NCBI GenBank assembly: GCA_002706265.1 | Contig: PAKU01000029.1 | Coordinates: 124,001 to 188,000, forward strand | DNA: 64,000 nt | Origin: Polycyclovorans sp. | GTDB taxonomy: Bacteria; Pseudomonadota; Gammaproteobacteria; Nevskiales; Nevskiaceae | Direction: 5' to 3' | In this document: piece by piece, positions 7,848 through 16,622 of the stretch | Numbering within the stretch: position 1 is the stretch's first letter | Layout of the letters: each line of letters opens with the position of its first letter | Made by a program: the position numbers and the translations under genes | The notes under the pieces: generated by a model | Told to the model about the DNA's origin: nothing | Seen by the model: the letters and a program-made list of their open reading frames with translations, nothing else | Database searches by the model: none

Positions 7848-9028
7848 GGCGTGGCCAGGTGCCGGGTGATGCGCTGATCCTGCACCCCGGTGTCGCGCAG
7901 CCAGTCCTTGACCGGACGGGCCGCTTCGTTCCGGCCGGCGCCGGCAGCGGCCTTCAGCACCAGCAGGGCATCGGCGGGTTCACGCTGTTGCGCCCAGTTG
8001 TTCAGGGCCACCGGCAGGGCGGCCACCGGGTCGGCCTCGACCTCAAGCAAGTAGCGCGCAAGCTCCCGTTGGTGCGGCGTGTCACCGCGACGCCGGCTCA
8101 TGTCAAACCGGGTCGCGATCAGCTTTTTGCGGGCCTCCAGCGCCGGCTTCAGCCCCGGCTGGCCCGGCAGCAGGCGCGTCTCGGCGATGGCCAGTCGCAG
8201 CAGGGCACCATCGAGCGCGGCATGCGGCAGCAGCAGGGCCCTGGCCTCGGCCGGCCGCTGCATTTCCAGCAGAAAATCGGCGTAGGCGTAGAGCAGGTAC
8301 GGATCAGGACGTTCCGCACGGCCAAGGTTCAGGGCCTCACGAAAACAGCGCTCGGTGTCGTCGCGCCCCAGCCGCTCGGCGATCTCGGCGCGGACCGTGA
8401 ACGCCCATCGCCGCTCGGCCAGCGGCGCCTGCGTGGCGCGTTCAATCGCGGTCTGCAGCAGCGTCAGCGCGGCGTCGGGCTGGCGGCCCAGACTGGCGCT
8501 GTCGGCCACACAGGTCGACGCCACCAGAGGGCTGGCAACGCCCACCAGCGCAGCGCAATCGCGCAGCGCGGCCTGCGGGTCGCCCTGGACCCGCCTGATC
8601 ACCGAACGGGTCAGCCGCGCCTGCGCGTGACGCGGCGCTTCGGCGAGCACGGCATCAAGGTCGGCCAGGGCCGCCTCAAAATCGTGGCGGTGTTGCGCGA
8701 GCGTGGCGCGGATCACGCGCACCTCCAGCGGCGGGTCGGCGTCGTTCCAGGGGGCAATGGCCGCTTCGGCATAGCTCATGAAACGGGGGTCGGCCCGCTG
8801 GCGCCCGGCCTCGATGGCCCGCCGGGCGAAGTCCAGGGCCGGCGACAGTTCTCCGGGGGCGTCGCGCATCGCCTTGCGTGCAGCCCAGACTTCGGAGACC
8901 TCCGGGCCTTCGCGATCATTCAGCCGCAGCAGCACTTGTTCGTCATCGTCGGGGCGATACGGTTCGCGGGCCGCAGCGGCGCCGAGCATCGTCACCATCA
9001 GCACTGCCATCAGAAGCCGCGTGGTCAT
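7844..9028 (-). CDS. Exported TPR-repeat protein
   Basis: 394 aa, signal peptide to about residue 20 (MLGAAAA-REPYRPDDD). The rest is alpha-helical and alanine/leucine-rich with tetratricopeptide-like repeats such as AALADLDAVLAEAPRHAQAR and PDPYLLYAYADFLLEMQRP. TPR domains act as protein-binding scaffolds; a partner is not evident. The gene overlaps hupE by 4 nt and follows cobT by only 45 nt, with no strong terminator between. It is expected in the periplasm. No enzymatic motif was seen. Confidence 0.78.
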   Translation of the reverse strand: MTTRLLMAVLMVTMLGAAAAREPYRPDDDEQVLLRLNDREGPEVSEVWAARKAMRDAPGELSPALDFARRAIEAGRQRADPRFMSYAEAAIAPWNDADPPLEVRVIRATLAQHRHDFEAALADLDAVLAEAPRHAQARLTRSVIRRVQGDPQAALRDCAALVGVASPLVASTCVADSASLGRQPDAALTLLQTAIERATQAPLAERRWAFTVRAEIAERLGRDDTERCFREALNLGRAERPDPYLLYAYADFLLEMQRPAEARALLLPHAALDGALLRLAIAETRLLPGQPGLKPALEARKKLIATRFDMSRRRGDTPHQRELARYLLEVEADPVAALPVALNNWAQQREPADALLVLKAAAGAGRNEAARPVKDWLRDTGVQDQRITRHLATP

Positions 9029-9073
9029 GCGCGAGTTTACGCAGGCCCCTGCGCGGCAGATTCAGCCCGCGGC

Positions 9074-10135
9074 TCAGCGGGGGTTTTTGGCCGCGACGCC
9101 GGCCTCGGCAAAGGTCGCCATCTGGGCGTGCACGGCACAGGCGGCGCGCAGCAGCGGCACCGCCAGCGCCGCGCCGCTGGCCTCGCCCAGTCGCAGCCCC
9201 AGGGTCAGCAGCGGTTGGGCATCAAGTGCGTCGAGCACCTGCCGATGGCCGGCCTCGGCCGACTGGTGCGCAAAGATCAGCCAGGGCGCGATGCTCGGGT
9301 TCTGCCGCGTCGCCAGCAGCGCCGCAACGCTGACGATGAACCCGTCCACCAGCACCGGCAGCGACTGTTGTGCGGCGTGGATGCAGGCCCCAACCAGCGC
9401 CGCGATCTCGAAGCCGCCGACGCAGCGCAGCGCCTCCAGCGGATCGACCGCCGCCCGGTGCAGGCGCAGGGCGCGGTCGATCACGCCGACCTTGTGCTGC
9501 CACTGCGTGTCGCTGATGCCGGTGCCGCGCCCGGTCAGCTGTCGGGCCGACTGTCCCAGCAGCAGACACGCCAGGGCGGTGGCCGAGGTGGTGTTGGCGA
9601 TGCCCATCTCGCCGCCGATGAACAGATCGGCACCTTCGGCCCTGGCCCGAGCCGCCGCCGCGCGGCCGGCGTTCAGCGCCTGCTCCACTTGCGGCGCCGT
9701 CATGGCTTCGGCGTGCGCGAAGTTGGCGGTGCTGGCGGCGATGCGCTCGCGACGGACGTTGCGAGCGGCCGCCGACGCCGCCACCGTGCCGAGGTCTACC
9801 ACCTCGAGGCGGGCGCCGAGCGTGCGGGCCAGCACACTGATGGCCGCCCCACCCGCCGCAAAGTTGTCGATCATCTGCGCGGTCACCGCCTGCGGGAAGG
9901 CCGAGACCCCCTCGTCGGCAATGCCGTGGTCAGCCGCAAACAGGGTGATCTGCACGGTGTCGATCTGCGGCCGTTCACGGGCCTGCAGCGCGGCCAGTCG
10001 AATCGCCAGCGTCTCCAGCGCGCCCAGCGAGCCGGGCGGCTTGGTGAGCTGGGCCTGGCGGGCAGTGGCGCGCGCTGCCCCGTCCGCGTCGGGCACGGCG
10101 GCGGGCCGCGTGAGCCAGTGCAGGGGGTCGGTCAT
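9074..10135 (-). CDS. cobT: Nicotinate-nucleotide:DMB phosphoribosyltransferase CobT
   Basis: Transfers phosphoribose from nicotinate mononucleotide to 5,6-dimethylbenzimidazole, giving alpha-ribazole phosphate for the lower ligand of B12. The 353 aa length is normal. Visible family motifs: [10 protein letters not shown] near residue 33, [17 protein letters not shown] near 69-85, the Gly-rich AAGGAAI, and [12 protein letters not shown] containing the catalytic glutamate. The ATG overlaps the cobU stop (ATGA). It is the last canonical B12 gene of the operon before the TPR/HupE group. Confidence 0.96.
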   Translation of the reverse strand: MTDPLHWLTRPAAVPDADGAARATARQAQLTKPPGSLGALETLAIRLAALQARERPQIDTVQITLFAADHGIADEGVSAFPQAVTAQMIDNFAAGGAAISVLARTLGARLEVVDLGTVAASAAARNVRRERIAASTANFAHAEAMTAPQVEQALNAGRAAAARARAEGADLFIGGEMGIANTTSATALACLLLGQSARQLTGRGTGISDTQWQHKVGVIDRALRLHRAAVDPLEALRCVGGFEIAALVGACIHAAQQSLPVLVDGFIVSVAALLATRQNPSIAPWLIFAHQSAEAGHRQVLDALDAQPLLTLGLRLGEASGAALAVPLLRAACAVHAQMATFAEAGVAAKNPR

Positions 10136-10668
10136 GGCGCGGGGGCCTTCAGGGTCAGGGGCAAGCCGGCCACGGTCAGCAGCACTTCATCGCACTGTGC
10201 CGCCAGGCGCTGGTGCAGTTCGCCAGCGGCATCGACGAAGCGCCGGCTCAGCGCGCCCAGGGGCACCACGCCCAGGCCGGTTTCGTTGCTGACCAGAATC
10301 AGATTCCCCGGCAGGTGCGGCAGGGCCTCAAGCAGCGCGTCGCATTGCGCCGCCATGTGCGCTGCGTCGTCAGCGCACAGCAGGTGGGTCAGCCACAGCG
10401 TCAGGCAGTCGACCAGCACGCAGCGGTGGGGCGCGCACTGCGCCTGCAAGGTGTCCACCAGGCGCAGCGGCGCCTCGACCGTCGTCCAGTGCGCGGGCCG
10501 CCGGACGCGGTGGGCTGCAATACGGGCGCGCATTTCGGCGTCGCCGCCATCGGTGGCGGTGGCGATGTAGACCACCTCACGTCCGCTGGCCTGCGCGCGG
10601 TGTTCGGCCAGGCGGCTCTTGCCGGAGCGCACGCCGCCCAGCACCAGCAGGGATTTTCCAGGGTTCAT
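10132..10668 (-). CDS. cobU: Adenosylcobinamide kinase/guanylyltransferase CobU
   Basis: Phosphorylates adenosylcobinamide and then transfers GMP to it, giving AdoCbi-GDP for CobS. The 178 aa protein begins with the P-loop [15 protein letters not shown], then YIATA, the conserved VDCLTLW and [12 protein letters not shown] segments of the CobU family. The ATG at 10668 overlaps the cobQ stop as ATGA, matching the style of the neighbours; a GTG at 10674 is an in-frame alternative. Also called CobP in the Pseudomonas naming. Confidence 0.96.
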   Translation of the reverse strand: MNPGKSLLVLGGVRSGKSRLAEHRAQASGREVVYIATATDGGDAEMRARIAAHRVRRPAHWTTVEAPLRLVDTLQAQCAPHRCVLVDCLTLWLTHLLCADDAAHMAAQCDALLEALPHLPGNLILVSNETGLGVVPLGALSRRFVDAAGELHQRLAAQCDEVLLTVAGLPLTLKAPAP

Positions 10669-12134
10669 GAGCACGTACCGTCAAGCGAGCGCAACAGGGT
10701 GGGAAGATCGAGGTGGGCTTCGATGCAGTCGGCCAGCCGGTCCAGCGACGCCTCACGCAAGGCGGCAAGGTCCACGGTCTCGACGGGGCCACGCAGGCCC
10801 GCCCAGCGCAGCAGCGCCTCCAGCGCGGGCGGCGCATCGAACAGACCGTGCAGATAGCTGCCCAGAATCTGGCCGTCGGCCGACTGTGCGCCGTCGCGGT
10901 CGCCGTCTTCGAGCATCACTGCCGGCCGGGCCATCGCGGGGCCGTGGCTGATGCCGCAGTGAATTTCATAGCCGTGGACGTCGGCCCCCTGGCCCAGCGC
11001 CAGCCGGCCGCGCACGTTGCGCAGGCGTTTTTCGGCCTGCAGCGTGGTGGTCAGGTCCAGCCAGCCGAAGCCATCACGGGTGCCCGCCGGACCTTCGATG
11101 CCCAGCGGGTCCGCGACATGGCGGCCCAGCATCTGCAGGCCACCGCAGATGCCGACCAGCTTGCCGCCATAGCGCAGGTGGGTTTGCAGATACGTCTCCC
11201 AGCCCTGGGCGCGCAGGTGGGCCAGGTCGGCGCACACCGCCTTGGAGCCGGGCAGCACTACCAGGTCGGCGGCCGGTGGCACCTCGTTGGGCCCCACAAA
11301 CCGAAAATCGACCTGCGGATGGCGACGCAGCGCGTCGAAGTCGGTGTGATTGCTGATGCGCGGCAGCACCGGCACCACTACCCGCACGCCGCCGCGAGCG
11401 GCCGGCAGGTCGCGTGCAATGGCGTCTTCGGCATCCAGGTGCAGGCCATGCAGATACGGCAAGACGCCCAGAACCGGCTTGCCGGTGCGTGCTTCCAGCC
11501 AGCGCAGGCCGGGTTCCAGCAGCGCGATGTCGCCGCGAAAACGGTTGATGACGAAGCCCTTGATGCGTGCCTGCTCGCTGGCGCTGAGCAGTTCCAGGGT
11601 GCCGACCAGGTGGGCGAACACACCGCCGCGATCGATGTCGGCCACAAGAATCACCGGGCAGTCCACCGCCTCGGCGAAGCCCATGTTGGCAATGTCGCGG
11701 TCACGAAGATTGATCTCGGCCGGCGACCCGGCGCCTTCGACAATCACCGCCTCGAAGGCGGCCGACAAACGTGCGTGCGAGGCCAGCACCGCGGCCATCG
11801 CCACTTGTTTGTAGTCGTGGTAGGCCCGCGCATCCATTTGGGTTATGGCCTTGCCGTGAATGATCACCTGCGCTCCGACGTCGGAGCTGGGTTTGAGCAG
11901 CACCGGATTCAGGTCGGTGATGGGCGCGATGCCCGCCGCCTGGGCCTGCAGGGCCTGGGCGCGGCCGATCTCTCCGCCGTCGGCGGTCACCGCCGAGTTC
12001 AGCGCCATGTTCTGCGGCTTGAACGGCGCCAACCGCACGCCGCGCCGCTTCAACACCCGGCACAGACCGGCCACCAGCGTGGTCTTGCCGGCATCCGAGG
12101 TGGTGCCCTGCACCATGAGGCTGCGGCCGCTCAT
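10665..12134 (-). CDS. cobQ: Cobyric acid synthase CobQ
   Basis: Amidates four carboxyl side chains (b, d, e, g) of adenosylcobyrinate a,c-diamide using glutamine and ATP. 489 aa, normal length. The N-terminus [21 protein letters not shown] is a dethiobiotin-synthetase-like P-loop domain, with the [10 protein letters not shown] motif next. The C-terminal half is a class I glutamine amidotransferase domain: [17 protein letters not shown], then [12 protein letters not shown] holding the nucleophile cysteine, and the EIHCGIS segment. It overlaps both neighbours by 4 nt. Confidence 0.97.
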   Translation of the reverse strand: MSGRSLMVQGTTSDAGKTTLVAGLCRVLKRRGVRLAPFKPQNMALNSAVTADGGEIGRAQALQAQAAGIAPITDLNPVLLKPSSDVGAQVIIHGKAITQMDARAYHDYKQVAMAAVLASHARLSAAFEAVIVEGAGSPAEINLRDRDIANMGFAEAVDCPVILVADIDRGGVFAHLVGTLELLSASEQARIKGFVINRFRGDIALLEPGLRWLEARTGKPVLGVLPYLHGLHLDAEDAIARDLPAARGGVRVVVPVLPRISNHTDFDALRRHPQVDFRFVGPNEVPPAADLVVLPGSKAVCADLAHLRAQGWETYLQTHLRYGGKLVGICGGLQMLGRHVADPLGIEGPAGTRDGFGWLDLTTTLQAEKRLRNVRGRLALGQGADVHGYEIHCGISHGPAMARPAVMLEDGDRDGAQSADGQILGSYLHGLFDAPPALEALLRWAGLRGPVETVDLAALREASLDRLADCIEAHLDLPTLLRSLDGTCS

Positions 12135-13129
12135 GCTGCGCCTCGCGCCAGGGTCTGCAATGCGCGGCGCAGACGCAGCGCGGCAGGCGCGTCGCCCGGC
12201 AGGCCGAAGCGCAGGCTGGCGGGCGACGCGAAGCGCCGCACCCAGATGCCCTGTCGCGCCAGCGCCGCGTGCAGGCCGGCGGCGTCGGGCGTCACGACCC
12301 GATGAAACAGGCTGCAGCCGCCGGCGGGGGTCAGGCCGGCCGCCACAAGGTCAGCTGCCAGGGCGGCGCTGGCCGCGTGCAGGCGCTGGCGCTGGCGCTG
12401 CTGCCATGGGTGATCGCGCAGCGCGGCCATGGCCATTTCGCGCGCCGGGCCGGCCACGGGCCAGGGGCCCAGCGCCTCGCGCAGCGCCGCGCGCAACCCC
12501 GGCGCACAACCCACGAACCCGACGCGGGCGCCGGCCAGGCCGAAGAACTTGCCCAGCGAGCGCAGCACGATCAGGCCGGTCCGGTCGCTGCGGGCGGCGA
12601 TGCTGCGCTCGGGCCGGGCGTCGATGTAGGCCTCGTCCACCACCAGCCAGCCACCGCGCGCGGCGAGGCGGGCGTGCCAGTCGAGCAGCGTTGCCGGCGT
12701 CCAGGTCCGGCCGTCGGGATTGTTGGGGTTGCACAGCAGCAGCACGTCAAGGTGATCGAGCTGTTGCGCGATACGGTCTGCCGCAACGGCCACCACCGCG
12801 TGCCCGGCCCGGCGCCATTGTTCGGCGTGCTCGGCGTAGGTGGGCGCGCAGATGCCCACCGTGGCGGCCGGCCGCAACCGTGGCAGCGCCTGGATGGCGG
12901 CCTGCGAACCGGCGGTGGGCAGCACCTCGCCCCCGTAATAGTCGGCCGCGGCCCGCCGCAGGCCATCGTCGTCGTCCGGCAGCCGCCGCCAGCTTTCGGC
13001 GGTGGGGGCAAAGCCGGTTTCGGCCGCCCAAGACCAGGGGCTGATGCCGGTGGACAGGTCCAGCCAGTCGGCCCAGGGCGTGCCGGTGCGGCGCGCCACA
13101 TCTCTCAGTTGTCCGCCGTGCTCAAGCAC
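12131..13129 (-). CDS. cobD: Threonine-phosphate decarboxylase CobD
   Basis: PLP enzyme that decarboxylates threonine phosphate to (R)-1-aminopropan-2-ol phosphate, the linker between corrin ring and lower ligand. 332 aa. It starts [14 protein letters not shown], shows [11 protein letters not shown] near residue 30, [13 protein letters not shown] for PLP/substrate contact, the VVDEAY aspartate motif, and the PLP lysine in [10 protein letters not shown]. The GTG at 13129 was chosen: it overlaps the cbiB stop by 8 nt and sits at the usual family N-terminus; the longer frame upstream reads cbiB in another frame. Called CobC in Pseudomonas naming. Confidence 0.95.
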   Translation of the reverse strand: MLEHGGQLRDVARRTGTPWADWLDLSTGISPWSWAAETGFAPTAESWRRLPDDDDGLRRAAADYYGGEVLPTAGSQAAIQALPRLRPAATVGICAPTYAEHAEQWRRAGHAVVAVAADRIAQQLDHLDVLLLCNPNNPDGRTWTPATLLDWHARLAARGGWLVVDEAYIDARPERSIAARSDRTGLIVLRSLGKFFGLAGARVGFVGCAPGLRAALREALGPWPVAGPAREMAMAALRDHPWQQRQRQRLHAASAALAADLVAAGLTPAGGCSLFHRVVTPDAAGLHAALARQGIWVRRFASPASLRFGLPGDAPAALRLRRALQTLARGAA

Positions 13130-14042
13130 AACGCAGCCCCAGCGCGATGCCGCCGGCCAAGGCCAGCCACAGCCATACGCCGCCCCGCACCAGCCGCAGT
13201 GCGCGCGCAATGTCGGCCGCAACCGGCGCCGCGCCACAGCCCAGCGCGGGACGCGGCCGCCACTGGCCGTCATAGCGCGCCGCGCCCCCCAGGCGCAGCT
13301 GCAGCGCCCCGGCGCCGGCCGCCATCACCGGGCCGGCGTTGGGGCTGTCCCATAGCGGGGCCTGGTGTCGCCAGCAGTTGAGCGCGCTGCGGGTGTTGCC
13401 AAGCAGCGCGTAGCTGAGTGCGGTGAGTCGTGCGGGCAGCCAGTTCATGTAATCGTCGAGCTTCGCGGCGGCCCAGCCGAACTGTGCGAAGCGCGGGTTG
13501 CGATAGCCCCACAGGGCATCCAGCGTGTTCACCAGCCGGAAGGCGAGGGCCCCGGCACCGCCAGCGATGACAAACCAGAACAGCGCGCCAAACACGCCGT
13601 CGTTGCCGTTTTCGAGCACCGACTCGATGGCCGCCGGCGCGGGGTCGATCGCCTCGGCGTCGCGGCTGACGATGCCTGCGGTGAACTGCCGCGCGGCATC
13701 GGTGTCGCCGGCCGTCAGCGCGGCGCCGATGGGCCAGACATGGTCGTGCAGACTGCGGTGGCCGAGCGCGAAATACAGCAGCGCAAGGTTGAGCGCCGCA
13801 GCCGCCAACGGCGACAAGGCCGCCGAGGCCGCGGCCGCCAGCAGCGTGGGCGGCAGCACCAGCAGCGCCACCGCGAAGGCGCCGTGACCCCGTCGCGGCG
13901 CGTACAGGCGACGCTCCACCGCCCGGGTGATGCGCCCGAACGCCACCAGCGGATGACCGCGCCGCGGCTCGCCGAACACCCAGTCGGCGGCCAGCGCGAG
14001 TGCCATCAGCACCGCCGTCACGGCGCTGCGGCGCGCAGGCAT
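13122..14042 (-). CDS. cbiB: Adenosylcobinamide-phosphate synthase CbiB
   Basis: Integral membrane enzyme that attaches aminopropanol (phosphate) to adenosylcobyric acid. 306 aa with several hydrophobic helices. The N-terminal ADWVFGEPRRGHPLVAFG segment, the NTLDALWGYRNPRFAQFGWAAA-type loop and DDYMNWLPARLTAL are diagnostic of the family. The gene starts 28 nt after the cobB stop. Called CobD in the Pseudomonas naming. Confidence 0.95.
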   Translation of the reverse strand: MPARRSAVTAVLMALALAADWVFGEPRRGHPLVAFGRITRAVERRLYAPRRGHGAFAVALLVLPPTLLAAAASAALSPLAAAALNLALLYFALGHRSLHDHVWPIGAALTAGDTDAARQFTAGIVSRDAEAIDPAPAAIESVLENGNDGVFGALFWFVIAGGAGALAFRLVNTLDALWGYRNPRFAQFGWAAAKLDDYMNWLPARLTALSYALLGNTRSALNCWRHQAPLWDSPNAGPVMAAGAGALQLRLGGAARYDGQWRPRPALGCGAAPVAADIARALRLVRGGVWLWLALAGGIALGLRCA

Positions 14043-14070
14043 TGCGGCATCGGCGGGTGCAGTGGTGCCG

Positions 14071-15366
14071 TCATCGCAGAAACAGACGCGCGGTCGCCAC
14101 CGGATTGGAGGCGAAGTAGGCGTGCAGGTACGACGCGGTCAGCGACCCCTGCCGGTACACCGGCTCGGCCGTCGGGCCGCCATTGGGGTTGCGGCCGCGC
14201 ATCAACGGTTTCAACGGGGTCTCACATCTGGAGTAATGAAAGCTGTGGCCGCGCAGTTCTCCATCGGCCGTGTCGAGGGCCTGCATGCCCAGGGCCTGGA
14301 AGCGGGGCTGCATGGCGGTGTGGCCGGGCAGCAGACCCGCCATCGAAAAGCGCGCACCGTCTTGGGTGATCAGCGTTTCGAACAGGCCCATCATGCCGCC
14401 GCACTCGGCCAGCAGCGGCTTGCGGGCGGCGTGGTGGGCCTTCAATGCCGCCTGCATGGGCAGGTTGGCCGACAGTTGCGCGGCGTGCAGTTCCGGATAA
14501 CCGCCCGGCAGATAGACCGCGTCGGCGGCCGGCAGCGCGGCATCGCTCAGGGGCGAAAAATCGACCAGCTCGGCGCCCAACGCGCGCAGGGTGTCGCGGT
14601 TGGCGGCGTAGCAGAACGCGTGGGCCGCATCGTGGGCAATGGCAATGCGACGCCCGGCCAGCAGGGGCGCCATGCGCGCCACCGCCGGCGCCTCGAAATG
14701 GCTGAAGGGTATGGCCGAAAAATCCACGGCCGCACCCAGGGCGTGTGCGGCCGCATCGATGCGGGCGTCGATGTCGGCAAGCTCGTCGGCCTGCACCAGC
14801 CCCAGATGCCGTTCCGGCAACGCCACCGCGGCATCACGCGGCAAGGCACCCAGCCAGTGCAGCGGCGGCCGCAGGCTGTTGGCCAGCATCTCGGCGTGGC
14901 GCGGGCTGCCGATGCGGTTGGCGACCACGCCGTGAAACGTCAGGTCGGGCTGGTACTGCGCCAGACCCAGTGCCAGGGCGCCGAAGGTCTGCGCCATGGC
15001 CGATCCGTCGATCACCGCGAGCACCGGCACGCCGAAGCGCCGCGCCAGATCGGCACTGCTGGGGCTGCCGTCGAACAGGCCCATCACGCCCTCGATCAGG
15101 ATCAGGTCAGCGGTGTGCGCCGCCTCGTGCAGCAATTGCCGGCATCCGGCGTCCCCCACCATCCACAAATCAAGCTGATACACCGGCGCGCCGCTGGCGC
15201 GGGCCAGCAGCATGGGGTCGATGAAGTCTGGGCCAGTCTTGAACACCCGCACCCGCAGGCCGTCCTGCACGGCGCGACGCGCCAGCGCGGCGGTCACGGT
15301 GGTTTTGCCCTGGCCCGAGGCGGGCGCCGAGATCAGCAGCGTGCGGCAGCGCGACGCCGCGGTCAC
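14071..15366 (-). CDS. cobB: Cobyrinate a,c-diamide synthase CobB/CbiA
   Basis: Glutamine- and ATP-dependent amidation of the a and c carboxylates of (hydrogeno)cobyrinate. 431 aa. The P-loop domain begins LLISAPASGQGKTTVTAALAR near residue 10; the glutamine amidotransferase half has YLPGGYPELHAAQLS and LLAECGGMMGL with the nucleophile cysteine. The start is the GTG whose GTGA overlaps the cobO stop; extending upstream would only read cobO in another frame. Its presence shows the route can take cobyrinate, earlier than simple cobinamide salvage, although no ring-building genes are in the window. Confidence 0.95.
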   Translation of the reverse strand: MTAASRCRTLLISAPASGQGKTTVTAALARRAVQDGLRVRVFKTGPDFIDPMLLARASGAPVYQLDLWMVGDAGCRQLLHEAAHTADLILIEGVMGLFDGSPSSADLARRFGVPVLAVIDGSAMAQTFGALALGLAQYQPDLTFHGVVANRIGSPRHAEMLANSLRPPLHWLGALPRDAAVALPERHLGLVQADELADIDARIDAAAHALGAAVDFSAIPFSHFEAPAVARMAPLLAGRRIAIAHDAAHAFCYAANRDTLRALGAELVDFSPLSDAALPAADAVYLPGGYPELHAAQLSANLPMQAALKAHHAARKPLLAECGGMMGLFETLITQDGARFSMAGLLPGHTAMQPRFQALGMQALDTADGELRGHSFHYSRCETPLKPLMRGRNPNGGPTAEPVYRQGSLTASYLHAYFASNPVATARLFLR

Positions 15367-16016
15367 AGTTCCACCCCTTTCTGCGCGCGAATGCCTTGCT
15401 GGAAGGCGTGTTTCACCACGTTCATTTCGGTCACGGTGTCGGCCGCGTCGATCAGCGCCTGCGGCGCGCCACGGCCGGTGACCACGGCGTGTTGCATGGC
15501 CGGGCGGGCCTGCAGATCGGCGACCACCTGGGCGAGGTCGAGATAGCGATGCTTGAGGGCGATGTTGAGTTCGTCCAGCACCACCAGTTCGCAGGACGCA
15601 TCCGCCAACATCCGCTGGGCAACGGCCCAGGCGGCGGTGGCGGCGCGCACGTCCCGCTCGCGGTCCTGCGTTTCCCAGGTGTAGCCCTCGCCCATCACGT
15701 GGTAGTGCACTTCGGGAAAGCGCCGGTAGAAGGTTTCTTCGCCGGTGGAAAACTTGCCCTTGATGAACTGCACCACGCCCACCTTCATGCCGTGGCCCAG
15801 GGCCCGCGCCACCATGCCGAAGGCCGACGAGCTTTTGCCCTTGCCGTTGCCGGTGAGCACCAGCAGCACGCCGCGCTCGGTCTCGGCCGCGGCGATCTTG
15901 CCGTCGACCACGGTCTTCTTGCGCTGCATGCGCTGGCGGTGACGGGCGTCGCGTGCGGCGTCCTCGGTGGGCGTGCCCGGGGTGCTCGGCGTGCTCGGCG
16001 TGCTCGGCGTGCTCAT
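15363..16016 (-). CDS. cobO: Cob(I)yrinic acid a,c-diamide adenosyltransferase CobO
   Basis: Adds the upper 5'-deoxyadenosyl ligand to cobalt; CobA/CobO/BtuR family. 217 aa. After a Ser-Thr-Pro repeat leader (residues 2-16) comes the family core: DGKIAAAETERGVLLVLTGNGKGKS with the P-loop GNGKGKS, then VGVVQFIKG, and VVLDELN. The start at 16016 makes an ATGA overlap with the membrane-protein gene upstream. The STP leader is encoded by tandem 9-bp repeats and is not part of the usual fold. Confidence 0.95.
   Translation of the reverse strand: MSTPSTPSTPSTPGTPTEDAARDARHRQRMQRKKTVVDGKIAAAETERGVLLVLTGNGKGKSSSAFGMVARALGHGMKVGVVQFIKGKFSTGEETFYRRFPEVHYHVMGEGYTWETQDRERDVRAATAAWAVAQRMLADASCELVVLDELNIALKHRYLDLAQVVADLQARPAMQHAVVTGRGAPQALIDAADTVTEMNVVKHAFQQGIRAQKGVEL
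15970..16014 (-). repeat. Five tandem 9-bp repeats in the cobO 5' end
   Basis: Units ggcgtgccc, ggggtgctc and three ggcgtgctc follow one another on the + strand. They encode the repeated Ser-Thr-Pro (and Gly-Thr-Pro) leader directly after the cobO start codon. The 9-bp unit keeps the frame whatever the copy number. Confidence 0.9.
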
Positions 16017-16609
16017 GGGTGTGAGGCCTCGGTGTTGGCAGGGCGCAGCCGCAGCTGCAGGGCGTAGACCAGCGCGGCCACGCCCACGTAGAGCGACAGG
16101 CTGCTGACATAGCGCGGCAGGTATTCCACCACGCGCGGCACAAAGCCCGACAGGCTGGGCGCGGCCTCGCGCCCCGAAAAGAAATAGAAGCCACCGCCCG
16201 AAAACAGATAACAGACCAGCGCACCACTGCCCGCGCTCAGGGCCAGCGGCAGCAGGCTGGCGAGGTGATCGCGGTGCTGTCGGGCGTACCACTGCCCGGC
16301 GAGCCAAAGCGATCCGTAGGCCGGCACCAGCGCCGCGTAGGCGGGGGTGAAGCAGTGATCACTCACGCCGGCCCAGCCGATGGCGGCGGCATCCAGACCC
16401 AAGGCCAGTCCGAACAGCGCCGGAAACGCCCACAGCGGACGCACCAGCACCCCCGCCAGAAAGAACACCGCCCACGAGGCGCTGGGCAGCGCGTCCAGAC
16501 TGGCGAAATGCTGGCCGCGGGTGAGCATCATCAGTGCCACCAGCACGGCCAGCAGGGCCCACTGGCTGCGGGGGTCGAGATTCAGAAGAGGATGTTCAAG
16601 AGGGGTCAT
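16013..16609 (-). CDS. Polytopic membrane protein, candidate cobalamin-related transporter component
   Basis: 198 aa with about five to six hydrophobic helices (for example WALLAVLVALMMLTR, WAVFFLAGVLVRPLWAFPALFGLALG, and SLSLYVGVAALVYALQL). No P-loop or other catalytic motif. It lies between btuB and cobO, 13 nt after btuB and with an ATGA overlap into cobO, under the cobalamin riboswitch. Similar proteins in this position are sometimes annotated as cobalamin transporter components; that is recalled, not shown here. A GGAG lies about 8 nt before the ATG. A role in inner-membrane corrinoid uptake is inference from context. Confidence 0.65.
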   Translation of the reverse strand: MTPLEHPLLNLDPRSQWALLAVLVALMMLTRGQHFASLDALPSASWAVFFLAGVLVRPLWAFPALFGLALGLDAAAIGWAGVSDHCFTPAYAALVPAYGSLWLAGQWYARQHRDHLASLLPLALSAGSGALVCYLFSGGGFYFFSGREAAPSLSGFVPRVVEYLPRYVSSLSLYVGVAALVYALQLRLRPANTEASHP

Positions 16610-16622
16610 GGGGGGGCTCCGG

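Noticed and set aside
7859..10570. 903-codon + strand frame opposite the TPR, cobT and cobU genes
   Set aside because: It spans several well-supported genes on the other strand and its translation is Arg/Gln-rich shadow sequence.
12131..13273. Longer start for cobD at 13273
   Set aside because: The extra 48 residues read cbiB in another frame and do not resemble the family; the GTG at 13129 fits.
15970..16014. Short tandem repeats as a CRISPR array
   Set aside because: Units are 9 bp without spacers and lie within cobO coding sequence.
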